64,000 nt of DNA from Xanthocytophaga flava (GTDB lineage Bacteria; Bacteroidota; Bacteroidia; Cytophagales; 172606-1): contig JASJOS010000002.1 of NCBI GenBank assembly GCA_030068525.1, forward strand, positions 62,001 to 126,000, written 5' to 3'. The position numbers and the translations under genes were made by a program. Positions 35,885 through 44,148 of this stretch are shown in pieces. The notes below the pieces were generated by a model that saw only the letters and a list, made by a program, of their open reading frames with translations, had not been told where the DNA came from and ran no database searches. Positions within the stretch are counted from its first letter, which is position 1. The number at the start of each line of letters is the position of its first letter.

Positions 35885-37276
35885 ATGAAAAGTCTGAACC
35901 CTACTCACCCGATGCTTCGGGTATTAAAAAATGGATTTGTGCTCTCAGTTTTTCTGGGAACTGTTTATACCACCTCCGCACAGAATAATCCACCCAAAGG
36001 AAACGATTCCAACACGCCTTTGCATCTGTTAAAACCAGATTATCCGGTTCCCTATGGCTCACCTACCATTGAAAGCATCACAACTGTATTGAATAGAGTG
36101 CATGGATACCTGGAAGGATCAACCCCAATCCAACTGGTTACGAAAAATACCAATGAGGTAGTTACAGAGTATAAAAAGATCAATACAGAAACTATCTTAA
36201 AACCAGGTGATTTCAGGCTGCTTAGTTATGAATGGGGTGTCACCTATGCGGGTATGTTACTGGCTACAGAAGCTACTGGTGACCCAAGATACGCCGGCTA
36301 TACCAATAAACGCCTGAAATTCATTGCTGACATAACCCCACATTTTCGTGAGTTAGCTAAAAAGAATCCACAAGCCCAAAGTCCATTGCGGTCTGTACTG
36401 ACCCCTCATGCACTGGATGATGCAGGCGCTATGTGTGCCTCTCTGATCAAGTCTGTAAGAGCAGGCAATAAAGCAGAACTGCGTCAATTGATAGACAATT
36501 ATATAGATTATATCACTACCAAAGAACTTCGTCTGTCCGATGGAACACTAGCCCGAAACAGACCTCAGATGCATACACTCTGGCTGGACGATCTGTTTAT
36601 GAGTGTTCCCGCTCTGGCGCAAATGGGTAAGCTGACTGGTGACAAAAAATATTACGATGATGCAGTAAAGCAAGTATTGCAGTTTTCTCAGCGAATGTTC
36701 AATAAGGAAAAGGGATTATACATGCATGGTTGGGTAGAAGGCATGACTGTACATCCTGAATTTCACTGGGCTCGTGCCAATGGCTGGGCTATTATGACCA
36801 AAGTAGAGCTACTGGATGTATTACCGGAAGATCATCCGGGGCGAGGCCCTATTTTAGAATTGCTGAAGGCACATGCCAAAGGTCTGGCGGCCTATCAGTC
36901 GGGAGTGGGCTTTTGGCACCAGTTGCTGGACCGGGAAGATTCTTATCTGGAAACTTCTGCAACTGCTATCTATGCCTATTCGATTGCCAGAGCTATAAAC
37001 AGGGGATGGCTGGATTCTCTGGCCTATGCACCTATGGCCTTGCTTGCCTGGAATGCAGTCTCTACAAAGGTAAATGAGAAAGGTCAGGTGGAAGGAACCT
37101 GTGTGGGAACCGGAATGGGGTTTGATCCTGCTTTCTACTACTATCGTCCCATCAATGTATATGCAGCGCATGGATATGGACCTGTTTTATTGGCAGGTGC
37201 AGAGATTATTCATTTGTTGAAGAAGAATACATTTGAAATTAATGATAGCTCGGTGCAGTTAAAAGCTGCCAGATGA
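35885..37276 (+). CDS. GH105 unsaturated rhamnogalacturonyl hydrolase-like enzyme
   Basis: The 463-residue exported protein has an (alpha/alpha)6 barrel with GH105/GH88-type markers: LWLDDLFMSVPALAQMG (the Asp pair near the expected catalytic position), GWVEGMTVHPEFHWARANGW and the C-terminal ETSATAIYAYSIARAI. GH105 enzymes hydrate and cleave the unsaturated galacturonyl-rhamnose products left by rhamnogalacturonan lyases. Its stop overlaps an ATG of the next frame. A second GH105 follows two genes later, so the two may differ in substrate decoration. Confidence 0.9.
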   Translation: MKSLNPTHPMLRVLKNGFVLSVFLGTVYTTSAQNNPPKGNDSNTPLHLLKPDYPVPYGSPTIESITTVLNRVHGYLEGSTPIQLVTKNTNEVVTEYKKINTETILKPGDFRLLSYEWGVTYAGMLLATEATGDPRYAGYTNKRLKFIADITPHFRELAKKNPQAQSPLRSVLTPHALDDAGAMCASLIKSVRAGNKAELRQLIDNYIDYITTKELRLSDGTLARNRPQMHTLWLDDLFMSVPALAQMGKLTGDKKYYDDAVKQVLQFSQRMFNKEKGLYMHGWVEGMTVHPEFHWARANGWAIMTKVELLDVLPEDHPGRGPILELLKAHAKGLAAYQSGVGFWHQLLDREDSYLETSATAIYAYSIARAINRGWLDSLAYAPMALLAWNAVSTKVNEKGQVEGTCVGTGMGFDPAFYYYRPINVYAAHGYGPVLLAGAEIIHLLKKNTFEINDSSVQLKAAR

Positions 37277-37320
37277 GCCATCATAACATTTTGAGTGTGT
37301 CCATACAACAAATTACTTTT

Positions 37321-38676
37321 ATGAAAATACAAAGAGACTCTTTGTGGGTAGGGCTATTTCTGTGCATAAGTGTAGCGGCTAACGCACAGAATGTCGCTGG
37401 GTCTGGTAAAGATTCATATCATGTACGGTTTGATTTTGGTTCGGGTAAAGTTGAAAAAGGATTCTTGCCGGTTACTCCGGTTACACTTTACTCGAAAGTA
37501 TTGGGATATGGATTTTTGCCAGAGGCCAGTGTACAGGCAGTAAGCAGAGGGGGAAAAGATGCTTTGAAGAGTGATTTTTGTACTAGCGACAACCCTTTTT
37601 TCTTTACAGTAGATGTACCTGAAGGAAATTATGATGTACAGGTTACATTGGGTGATAGCGAGGGTGAGTCTCTCACTACCGTCAAAGCCGAATGCCGTCG
37701 ATTGATGATAGAGAAGGTACAAACGCAAGCAGGTCGTTTTGTTACACAAACGTTTACTGTAAATGTGCGAAATAGACGAATTGCAGATACTTCCGAGGTA
37801 AAGCTTAAACCCAGAGAATTGAGTTATCTGCACTGGGATAATCAGTTAACACTGGAGTTTGGGAATACACTGCCTAAAGTTTGTGCTCTGGAAATTACCC
37901 GCAACAAAGAGGGAGCAACAGTTTTCCTGGCAGGCAATTCGACAGTAGTTGACCAGGATAGGGAGCCCTGGGCTGCCTGGGGACAAATGATTCCTGCCTT
38001 TTTTAAATCAGGCCGAATAGCTATTGCCAATCATGCCGAATCGGGAGAGTCTGCCAGTAGTTTTATTAAGGAACGTCGATTGGAAAAAATACTAAGCCTT
38101 ATGAAGGTGGGCGATTATCTGTTTATTGAGTTTGCCCATAACGATCAAAAACAAACCGGCCCCAACATCGGTCCTTTTACCAGCTATAAAAAAGACCTGA
38201 AATACTTTGTTTCAGAAACACGAAAACGAGGGGGAAGCCCTGTTCTGGTGACTTCCATGCATCGTCGCAATTTTGATTCTACAGGGCATATTGTCAATAC
38301 GCTGGGAGACTATCCGGAGGCTATGCGACAGGTTGCACGTGAAGAAAATGTGCCTCTGATAGATCTGAATGCTATGAGTAAAACCTTGTATGAAGCCTGG
38401 GGACCTGAAAAATCGCTGAAGGCATTTGTTCATTACCCGGCTGGTTCTTTTCCGGGACAGGAAAAAGAGTTAAAAGACAATACGCATTTCAGTACATATG
38501 GAGCCTACGAAATAGCAAAGTGTATCGTGGTAGGAATAAAGGCTGCCAAACTGGCAATAGCTCAGTATTTGAAAGAAAACATCCCTGCATTTGATCCGGC
38601 AAAACCAGATGCGGTTGAAACATGGAGTTTACCGCTAAGCCCTCTGGTGCAGGTTATCAAGCCTGATGGCAATTGA
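37321..38676 (+). CDS. Rhamnogalacturonan acetylesterase, CE12/GDSL family
   Basis: I take the ATG at 37321 because it begins a signal peptide (MKIQRDSLWVGLFLCISVAANAQ); an ATG at 37273 overlaps the GH105 stop (ATGA) and would add 16 residues. The 451-residue protein has an N-terminal beta-sandwich (VRFDFGSGKVEKGF) and then an SGNH domain: block I FLAGNSTVVDQ, block III EFAHNDQK and block V DNTHFSTYGA. It removes acetyl groups from rhamnogalacturonan I, allowing the glycosidases to act. The YesT/YesY-like neighbourhood supports this. Confidence 0.92.
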   Translation: MKIQRDSLWVGLFLCISVAANAQNVAGSGKDSYHVRFDFGSGKVEKGFLPVTPVTLYSKVLGYGFLPEASVQAVSRGGKDALKSDFCTSDNPFFFTVDVPEGNYDVQVTLGDSEGESLTTVKAECRRLMIEKVQTQAGRFVTQTFTVNVRNRRIADTSEVKLKPRELSYLHWDNQLTLEFGNTLPKVCALEITRNKEGATVFLAGNSTVVDQDREPWAAWGQMIPAFFKSGRIAIANHAESGESASSFIKERRLEKILSLMKVGDYLFIEFAHNDQKQTGPNIGPFTSYKKDLKYFVSETRKRGGSPVLVTSMHRRNFDSTGHIVNTLGDYPEAMRQVAREENVPLIDLNAMSKTLYEAWGPEKSLKAFVHYPAGSFPGQEKELKDNTHFSTYGAYEIAKCIVVGIKAAKLAIAQYLKENIPAFDPAKPDAVETWSLPLSPLVQVIKPDGN

Positions 38677-38718
38677 GTATCATTACATGACTTACAATCT
38701 GTTAATCTATATCTCTTT

Positions 38719-39852
38719 ATGAATACGAGAGTTCAAATTGCTATTTTTTTATTTCTGGCTGTTAGTATACATTCTTTTGGACAGGATCTGCCTAAAAAGA
38801 AAAAGATACTCAAATCCATGACAGTGGCCAATGCCTACTTCATGAAAAAATGGCCGGATACGGGTAAACCTATTTTAAGTCCGGATCGTACCCGCCCAAG
38901 CAATATATGGACACGAGGGGTATATTATGAAGGACTAATGGCTTTGTATCAGATTGATCCTAAAAAAGACTATTACAACTATGCTGTTTCCTGGGGTGAA
39001 AGTCACAAATGGGGATTACGGGATGGTATCAAAACCCGAAATGCGGATAACCAGTGCTGTGGCCAGACGTACATTGATTTATATCTGATTGATAAAAAGG
39101 AAGAACGTATACGGGATATTAAGGCTTCAATAGATAGTCTGGTAAGTAGCAGTAAGTTTGACGACTGGACCTGGGTTGATGCCTTGCAGATGGCTATGCC
39201 AGTAATGGCAAAGCTTGGGGTGATCTATAATGATACCCGCTATTATGAAAAAATGTACCAGATGTATGACCATTCCAAAAATATACAGGGTGACAAAGGG
39301 CTATACAATCCTGCTGATGGTTTGTGGTGGCGGGACAAAGACTTTGATCCCCCATATACAGAACCTAACGGTCAGGATTGTTACTGGTCACGAGGTAATG
39401 GGTGGGCAGTGGCAGCTTTGGTGCGGGTATTGGATGTCATGCCTGCCAATGTTCCTCATCGGGAAGAATACCAGAAAACGTATCTGGAAATGATGAAAGC
39501 ATTGGTGCCTATTCAGCGAAAGGATGGATTCTGGAATGTGAGTCTGCATGATTCTACCAACTATGGAGGCAAAGAACTGACAGGAACAGCTTTGTTTACA
39601 TATGGAATGGCATGGGGCCTTCGCAAAGGATTGCTGGATGAAAAAACCTACAAACCTATTATTACAAAAGCCTGGAATGCGCTGGCAACAGATTGTGTGC
39701 ATGACAATGGTTTTCTGGGCTATGTACAGGGTACAGGCAAAGAACCCAAAGACGGACAGCCACTGAGTTATGAAAAAGAACCCAACTTTGAAGATTTTGG
39801 CTTAGGGTGTTTTCTTCTGGCAGGAAGTGAAGTATATAAGTTAAGCAAATAG
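38719..39852 (+). CDS. GH105 unsaturated rhamnogalacturonyl hydrolase (YteR/YesR-like)
   Basis: The 377-residue protein has a signal peptide (ending SFGQ) and the full family length. Markers are NIWTRGVYYEGLMALYQ, the catalytic Asp region WTWVDALQMAMPVMAKLG, GLWWRDKDF and YWSRGNGWAVAALVRVL. The known reaction is release of unsaturated galacturonate from the non-reducing end of rhamnogalacturonan oligosaccharides. It starts 42 bases after the acetylesterase and ends just before the GH106 gene, so the operon is tight. Confidence 0.93.
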   Translation: MNTRVQIAIFLFLAVSIHSFGQDLPKKKKILKSMTVANAYFMKKWPDTGKPILSPDRTRPSNIWTRGVYYEGLMALYQIDPKKDYYNYAVSWGESHKWGLRDGIKTRNADNQCCGQTYIDLYLIDKKEERIRDIKASIDSLVSSSKFDDWTWVDALQMAMPVMAKLGVIYNDTRYYEKMYQMYDHSKNIQGDKGLYNPADGLWWRDKDFDPPYTEPNGQDCYWSRGNGWAVAALVRVLDVMPANVPHREEYQKTYLEMMKALVPIQRKDGFWNVSLHDSTNYGGKELTGTALFTYGMAWGLRKGLLDEKTYKPIITKAWNALATDCVHDNGFLGYVQGTGKEPKDGQPLSYEKEPNFEDFGLGCFLLAGSEVYKLSK

Positions 39853-39897
39853 TACGTTTATTAACGTATGATACCTCAAACCATACAATCAACTCGT

Positions 39898-42771
39898 ATG
39901 AATTTTTTAGCATATCGATACTATTTGCCCGACAAACTGTTGAGAGTAGTTGCACTTGCATTCCTTATTTCTACAAATGTAAGTGCCCAACTTGCCTGGC
40001 CTGCTGCTACCTATGAACAAAAACCCTGGTCCCGGTGGTGGTGGATGGGAAGTGCAGTCAATAAGAAGGACTTGACTGCATTGATGGAGCAGTATCAGAA
40101 GGCAGGATTAGGAGGATTAGAGATAACACCTATCTATGGGGTAAAAGGATACGAAGATCAGTTTATTGAGTTTCTATCGCCCAAATGGATGGAAATGCTC
40201 GAACATACATTGCAGGAGGCCAAAAGACTGAATATGGGTATTGATATGGCACAGGCATCCGGATGGCCGTTTGGCGGTCCGTGGGTAACAGACGAAGACG
40301 CCTGTAAATACATTGCCTGCCAGACCTATACAGTAAAAGGGGGCGAAAGTTTAAAAGATCCTGTCCAGTTTACACAGAAGCCTATTGTGAGAGCCGTAGG
40401 ACATACTGTAAAGATGACAGAGCTGGTAGAACCGGTTTATAAAAATAAAAATTTACAGGCACTGGCATTGGATCAGGTTCGATTTGAAAAACCGTTGCCT
40501 TTGCAGGCCCTGATGGCATATTCCGATAAGGGAGACGCACTGAACCTGACAGATAAAGTTGGGGCTAATGGCCAGCTAAACTGGAAAGCTCCTGCTGGTA
40601 ACTGGACTTTGTATGCCCTTTTTCAGGGATGGCATGGAAAGATGGTAGAACGCGCCGGACCTGGAGGAGAGGGCAATGTGATTGATCATTTCTCAGGAAC
40701 TGCTACCAAAAACTATCTTCAGCAATTTGACAAAGCATTTCAGTCTCATAATCTGACAGGATTGCGGGCTTTTTTCAATGATTCCTATGAGGTAGATGAT
40801 GCGCAGGGTGAAGCCAACTGGACACCTTTGTTTTTGCAGGAATTTCAGAACCGCAGAGGCTATGACCTACGCCAATACCTGCCAGCCTTGTTTGGAAAAG
40901 ATTCGGAAGAGCAAAACCAACGGGTACGAAGCGACTACCGGGAGACATTAGGAGAGTTATTGCTGGAAAAATATAGTATGGAATGGCATACATGGGTAAA
41001 AGATCACGGACGTATCAACCGAAATCAGGCACATGGATCACCTGCCAATATTCTGGATTTATATGCTGTCAGTGATATTCCTGAAATTGAAGGTGTTGAC
41101 ATACTACGTATCAAATTCGCTTCGTCAGCAGCCCATGTGATGGGTAAAAAGCTGACTTCATCGGAATCTGCTACCTGGTTGAATGAACACTTCCTGTCCT
41201 CTCTGGGGGATGTAAAGCAGGCACTGGATCTCTTTATGCTGGGTGGGGTAAACCATATTTTTTACCATGGTACTAACTATTCGCCTGCAAATGAGTCATG
41301 GCCCGGATGGTTATTTTATGCTGCAGTTCATTTTCATCCTTCCAATCCGTTCTGGAATGATTTTAGTACACTGAACACCTATGTTACCAGATGTCAGTCT
41401 TTCTTACAGGCTGGAAACTCAGACAACGATGTACTGGTCTATTTTCCAATCTATGATATGTATGCAGAGGCTGGCAAACGAACGGTACAACATTTCGATG
41501 GATTAGGGGCAGAGTTTAACGGTACTACCCTGAAAGCCGATGCGCAACTGATGGTGGACAGAGGATATAGTTACGACTTTATTTCAGATCGCCAGATTGC
41601 TAATCTGTCTTCGTCTGCTAATCTGTTACAGACAGGAAATGTCGCCTATCAGACATTGCTGATTCCGGAAGCGCAACGCATGCCTATAGCCACTCTGGAA
41701 AAACTAATCGAACTGGCGCGGAATGGAGCAACAATTGCTATTCATAACAAACTGCCAGTGGATGTTCCAGGATTAGGCAATCTTTCTCAACGGCAAAAAG
41801 CATTGAAAGATCTTCTACAACAGCTATCGTTTAAAACTACAGAATCTACTGGGTTACAGATTGCAAAAGTGGGTAAGGGAATGATTCTGCTAGGTGATCA
41901 TCTGGATCAGCTACTTACGGCTGCACATGTTCGCAGAGAAACAATTACAGATGCCGGTTTGCAGTATATCCGCCGGAAAATAGGAGATCGTACCGTTTAT
42001 TTTGTTGCTAACCGGACACGGAAGCCATTTGCCGGATGGACTACTCTCCAAAGTCCGGCACAGTCTGCAGGGATATACAATCCTATGACAGGAAAGCTGG
42101 GACTAGCAACGCTTCGCAAAACTACCCCAACCAGTATAGAGGTTTATTTGCAACTGGCACCCGGAGAGTCTTGCCTGCTGGAAGAGTATGCTAATCTGGT
42201 TTCTGGAAAATCCTATGACTATTACCAACCTGCCGGAAGTGCTAAACCTTTGACTGGAGAGTGGACAATTCATTTTGCAGAGGGTGGTCCTTCCTTACCA
42301 AAAGATATCAAAACAACCACCCTGAAATCATGGACTGAATTTCCAGCAGAAGGAGTAAAGGCATTCTCCGGAACAGCTACGTATTCTATCTCATTTGTAA
42401 AGCCAGATGGAAAAGCAGATGGATACCTGCTATCACTGGATAGCGTGTACACACATGCCCGGATTGAGGTAAACGGACAGCCAGTGGGTACACTACTTGG
42501 CCCTTCCTACGAGATTGTAATTCCCGCGACATTACTCAAGGCTCAGAACCAATTACAGATCTCTGTTACCAACCTGATGGCAAACCGCATTGCTGATAAG
42601 GATCAAAAAGGGGAACGGTGGCAGAAGTTTTACAATATCAATGTTTCTGCCCGCAGGAAAGAGAATGTTGGCACAGATGGTGTATTTACAGCTGCACACT
42701 GGCAGCCTCAGAAGTCAGGTATTGTGGGACAGGTATCTCTGACACCCGTACAATTAACCATTCCTAAATAA
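39898..42771 (+). CDS. GH106 alpha-L-rhamnosidase
   Basis: The 957-residue secreted enzyme is chosen to start at 39898, directly before its signal peptide (LLRVVALAFLISTNVSAQ); the ATG at 39868 adds 10 residues. GH106 markers are PWSRWWWMGSAVNKKDL, GLGGLEITPIYGVKGYE, GIDMAQASGWPFGGPWV and FFNDSYEVDDAQGEANWTP. A C-terminal beta-sandwich (about 790-957) resembles the galactose-binding module usual in this family. It removes alpha-linked rhamnose from rhamnogalacturonan oligomers and is the last gene of the pectin locus. Confidence 0.93.
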   Translation: MNFLAYRYYLPDKLLRVVALAFLISTNVSAQLAWPAATYEQKPWSRWWWMGSAVNKKDLTALMEQYQKAGLGGLEITPIYGVKGYEDQFIEFLSPKWMEMLEHTLQEAKRLNMGIDMAQASGWPFGGPWVTDEDACKYIACQTYTVKGGESLKDPVQFTQKPIVRAVGHTVKMTELVEPVYKNKNLQALALDQVRFEKPLPLQALMAYSDKGDALNLTDKVGANGQLNWKAPAGNWTLYALFQGWHGKMVERAGPGGEGNVIDHFSGTATKNYLQQFDKAFQSHNLTGLRAFFNDSYEVDDAQGEANWTPLFLQEFQNRRGYDLRQYLPALFGKDSEEQNQRVRSDYRETLGELLLEKYSMEWHTWVKDHGRINRNQAHGSPANILDLYAVSDIPEIEGVDILRIKFASSAAHVMGKKLTSSESATWLNEHFLSSLGDVKQALDLFMLGGVNHIFYHGTNYSPANESWPGWLFYAAVHFHPSNPFWNDFSTLNTYVTRCQSFLQAGNSDNDVLVYFPIYDMYAEAGKRTVQHFDGLGAEFNGTTLKADAQLMVDRGYSYDFISDRQIANLSSSANLLQTGNVAYQTLLIPEAQRMPIATLEKLIELARNGATIAIHNKLPVDVPGLGNLSQRQKALKDLLQQLSFKTTESTGLQIAKVGKGMILLGDHLDQLLTAAHVRRETITDAGLQYIRRKIGDRTVYFVANRTRKPFAGWTTLQSPAQSAGIYNPMTGKLGLATLRKTTPTSIEVYLQLAPGESCLLEEYANLVSGKSYDYYQPAGSAKPLTGEWTIHFAEGGPSLPKDIKTTTLKSWTEFPAEGVKAFSGTATYSISFVKPDGKADGYLLSLDSVYTHARIEVNGQPVGTLLGPSYEIVIPATLLKAQNQLQISVTNLMANRIADKDQKGERWQKFYNINVSARRKENVGTDGVFTAAHWQPQKSGIVGQVSLTPVQLTIPK

Positions 42772-42834
42772 CCTGGTGTTGATTGATTGTGGCAGAAGCA
42801 TTGGTACAACTGAAGAAAATCTATTGAAGAAATC

Positions 42835-42942
42835 CTTTTTGTTCTTCTGAAAGAACCTTCCCGCCCACGCTGATGCGTGGCAGGCAGTTGTCGGGACAGA
42901 TGTGACAAATAAAGCTAACTTTGGTATCTGAGAAAATCTGCT
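42835..42942 (+). repeat. Left copy of 66-bp inverted repeat, carrying an insertion
   Basis: Without bases 42860-42901 this stretch matches the complement of 43693-43758 at 60 of 66 positions. The core GTGACAAATAAAGCTAACTT and the following 7 bases are identical in both copies. The two copies face each other around the gene at 43001-43531. Confidence 0.8.
42860..42901. mobile_element. 42-bp GC-rich palindromic insertion (REP-like)
   Basis: It is present in the left inverted-repeat copy and precisely absent from the right copy. It contains CCACGC-TGAT-GCGTGG (42865-42880) inside an outer CCCG...CGGG pair (42860-42863 with 42892-42895). The clean presence/absence shows it is a discrete inserted unit. 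Confidence 0.6.
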
Positions 42943-43000
42943 CCAAATCCAGAGGCCGGTCTTGTTACACCTGTTCTAATAAGGGCAGGAAGGTCTAAAC

Positions 43001-43531
43001 CTATTTAGCCTTAACTAGTTTAATAGCTTGAATTGACTTTTCATTTTGAATAACGAGTGTATCAGATAAATTCTGTTTGTCGAGCCATGCTACTGTGTAC
43101 ATATAATTCGTTTCTTGTTGAATATGAGGGAACATATACTCAGGAGAAGCACTTGTTGTAAAACCAGGCAAAAGACTTGGACCACTAGGATAAAATATCT
43201 TTCCCCTTTTGGAAAGTGCGAATTTAATTACAAGGACAAATGTTTCTAGATCTACTTTCTTTTCTTTCTCTATATATTTCCTTTCTAACCATGCCTGCCA
43301 AGGTACAAGTTCTAAAGAATCAATCTTTAGCGTATCTTTATTTAGAAAGAGGAGTGTTTTATAAAATACTCCTCTTTCTTTTGCTTTTTCTATTGTTGGA
43401 ATAATTACAGGAGTGATTTTAGAGTAATATAGACCTCTTTTACTACTATAAAGAGTAGCTATTATTGCCAGTAAAATTCCCAGGCCGAATACGCCTAGAA
43501 CACCTAAAGTCATAAATAAGATCTTCTTCAT
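43001..43531 (-). CDS. Unknown single-pass membrane protein
   Basis: The 176-residue protein has an N-terminal hydrophobic helix (TLGVLGVFGLGILLAIIATL), then a polar extracytoplasmic domain. The family is not recognised. It is lysine-rich and AT-rich (runs such as KEKKVDLETFVLVIKF), unlike the GH106 gene next to it. It is enclosed by the 66-bp inverted repeats, so it may be cargo of a mobile or recombining unit. No transposase motif is present. Confidence 0.7.
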   Translation of the reverse strand: MKKILFMTLGVLGVFGLGILLAIIATLYSSKRGLYYSKITPVIIPTIEKAKERGVFYKTLLFLNKDTLKIDSLELVPWQAWLERKYIEKEKKVDLETFVLVIKFALSKRGKIFYPSGPSLLPGFTTSASPEYMFPHIQQETNYMYTVAWLDKQNLSDTLVIQNEKSIQAIKLVKAK

Positions 43532-43692
43532 AAAGATCGTTCTCTCATTTTAACACACCGGAATGTCAATGCTTTTAATTTAAACGTTTTTCCTCATTTT
43601 TCCTCCGGAAATGATCTCTCCACATCCTGTCCTCCTGTAAGAAACCCTCCCTTTTTGCTTTTTTGAAAGGGTCATACCTCTTTCTTTTGTAT

Positions 43693-43758
43693 AGCAGGTT
43701 CTCTCAAATACCAAAGTTAGCTTTATTTGTCACAAGATTCTTCCAGAAGGACAAAAAG
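43693..43758 (-). repeat. Right copy of 66-bp inverted repeat
   Basis: It is the uninterrupted copy; its complement matches the left copy at 22 of 25 bases before and 38 of 41 bases after the insertion point. Total distance between outer ends is about 0.9 kb. Confidence 0.8.
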
Positions 43759-43842
43759 AGAGTATAGTTCTTTCGGAAAGAAAAGAATATTGTGGAGGTT
43801 TGCAGGAGGGCAGGGATGGGAAAGATCCTTTAGTTATCAATT

Positions 43843-44125
43843 GTAACTGAAGTTCCGGTTACAGAGAGATATGACCGGAACTCCAGTTAAACCAACAAGT
43901 GAACAGAATACCAGTCACTCTGAAAATTGACCGGAATTCCGGTCAATTTTCAGAGTGACCATTATTCGAATATTTCTTCAACGTGACTGGTATTCCAGTC
44001 AAAACCAAAAGTGATTCGATTTCTGTTCACTTTTTATTTTTCTCAACAAGCCTGCGTGTCTATTTTTTCTTATGGACTTGACCATAATTCGAATATTTTT
44101 TACATGTAAACAGAATTCGGATATG
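43843..44125. repeat. Array of nine 20-bp near-palindromes on a 28-bp grid
   Basis: Units start at 43843, 43871, 43899, 43927, 43955, 43983, 44011, 44078 and 44106: seven in exact 28-bp steps, a 39-bp interruption, then two more 28 apart. The consensus is GTGACCGGAATTCCGGTCAC with 8-bp AT-rich spacers. Each half is GTGA-4 variable bases-AA. The variable words are few (CCGG, CTGG, ACAG, CCAT, TTCG) and recombine between left and right halves: the unit 3 left half equals the unit 7 right half, and the unit 3 right half equals the unit 6 left half. Function is unknown. Confidence 0.8.
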
Positions 44126-44148
44126 TATATCCTGATAAAGGCTTTGTT

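Larger units (their letters stand above)
43532..44148. other. 617-bp repeat-bearing intergenic region
   Basis: From left to right it holds AT/CT-rich sequence upstream of the small membrane gene, the right inverted-repeat copy (43693-43758), and the 28-bp-period array (43843-44125). A short AAAGGCTTT dyad then lies at the stop of the double-zincin gene. No ORF is credible. Confidence 0.7.

Noticed and set aside
42835..43758. Complete insertion sequence
   Set aside because: The enclosed gene has a membrane helix and no transposase motif, and no target-site duplication is evident.
43843..44125. CRISPR array
   Set aside because: Spacers are only 8 bp, the 20-bp units are diverged palindromes rather than identical repeats, and there are no cas genes nearby.
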